Shown piece by piece: positions 14,704 to 14,841 of a stretch of 14,841 nt of DNA; positions within the stretch are counted from its first letter, which is position 1, and each line of letters starts with the position of its first letter. The translations under genes and the position numbers were made by a program. This DNA is from UBA1926 sp002337215 (lineage in GTDB: Bacteria > Planctomycetota > Phycisphaerae > Phycisphaerales > UBA1924): NCBI GenBank assembly GCA_963973795.1, contig CAXBAF010000048.1, positions 1-14,841 on the forward strand, given 5' to 3'. The notes beneath the pieces were generated by a model that worked only from the letters and a program-made list of their open reading frames with translations, ran no database searches and had not been told where the DNA came from.

Positions 14704-14732
14704 TTGTCGCGGCTCCGGAACAGGTGTAGCAT
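14704..14732 (+). promoter_or_regulatory. Possible promoter of tRNA-Arg
   Basis: TTGTCG (14704-14709) and TAGCAT (14727-14732) are separated by 17 bases and match the sigma70 consensus at four of six positions each. The -10 box ends 39 bases before the tRNA 5' end, which would leave a leader of about 30 bases. The call is tentative. Confidence 0.4.
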
Positions 14733-14771
14733 CCCCCTCGATCGATCTCCGGGAAACCGACGGATCGTGCC

Positions 14772-14841
14772 GCGGGCGTAGCTCAACTGGATAGAGCACC
14801 TGACTACGGATCAGGAGGTTGAGGGTTCGAATCCTTCCGCC
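14772..14841 (+). tRNA. tRNA-Arg (anticodon ACG), cut by window end
   Basis: 70 bases are visible, from the acceptor strand GCGGGCG (14772-14778) to the start of the 3' acceptor strand (CGCC). The D arm begins TAGCTC and contains the invariant GG. The anticodon stem CCTGA/TCAGG encloses the loop CTACGGA, giving anticodon ACG, which decodes CGN after A34-to-inosine editing. The T arm is GAGGG-TTCGAAT-CCTTC. About seven bases at the 3' end lie outside the window. Confidence 0.95.

Overview
The window is GC-rich chromosomal DNA from a bacterium, most likely a planctomycete of the Phycisphaerae type. That assignment is an inference from protein style, base composition and the frequent lack of Shine-Dalgarno sites; no 16S gene is present. 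Coding density is high. There is no CRISPR array, transposase or prophage gene.

Layout. From 1 to 2032 is the 3' two thirds of leuS (+). After a 269-base stretch with nothing recognised come a small single-span membrane protein (-, 2302-2514) and, divergent from it, a fused neuA-neuB gene (+, 2571-4400). neuA-neuB converges on neuC (-, 4705-5931), and between them lie two exact-period 150-bp tandem repeats plus a third partial copy that forms the 3' end of neuC. NeuC (UDP-GlcNAc to ManNAc), the NeuB domain (ManNAc plus PEP to sialic acid) and the NeuA domain (activation to the CMP-sugar) make up a complete route to a CMP-activated nonulosonic acid.

From 5955 to 8952 (+) runs a replication and repair cluster: dnaX, ybaB and a NUDIX gene whose start overlaps the ybaB stop. 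dnaX is split into two frames. The zero frame ends at 7097 straight after a run of seven A residues, while the -1 frame is open from that run to 7801 and encodes a Pro/Ala-rich linker and a tau-type C-terminal domain. A GC-rich hairpin begins six bases after the A run. This is the arrangement of a programmed frameshift or slippage site that yields both a short (gamma-like, 380 aa) and a long (tau, 615 aa) product. The ATPase domain also lacks the four-cysteine zinc module usual in DnaX.

From 8990 to 12903 (-) lie, in transcription order, a GntR-type regulator with a LacI-like sensor domain, a 5'-methylthioadenosine/S-adenosylhomocysteine nucleosidase-type protein, and a CPA-type cation/proton antiporter with a cytosolic nucleotide-binding domain; they may form one operon. 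Upstream is tRNA-Glu(CTC) (-) with a good sigma70-type promoter. Then come a CPBP-family intramembrane protease (-), rpsT for ribosomal protein S20 (-) with a leader hairpin, and, at the right edge, a tRNA-Arg(ACG) (+) cut by the window end.

The best leads are the dnaX frameshift with loss of the zinc module, and the structured 150-bp repeat that overlaps the neuC 3' end.
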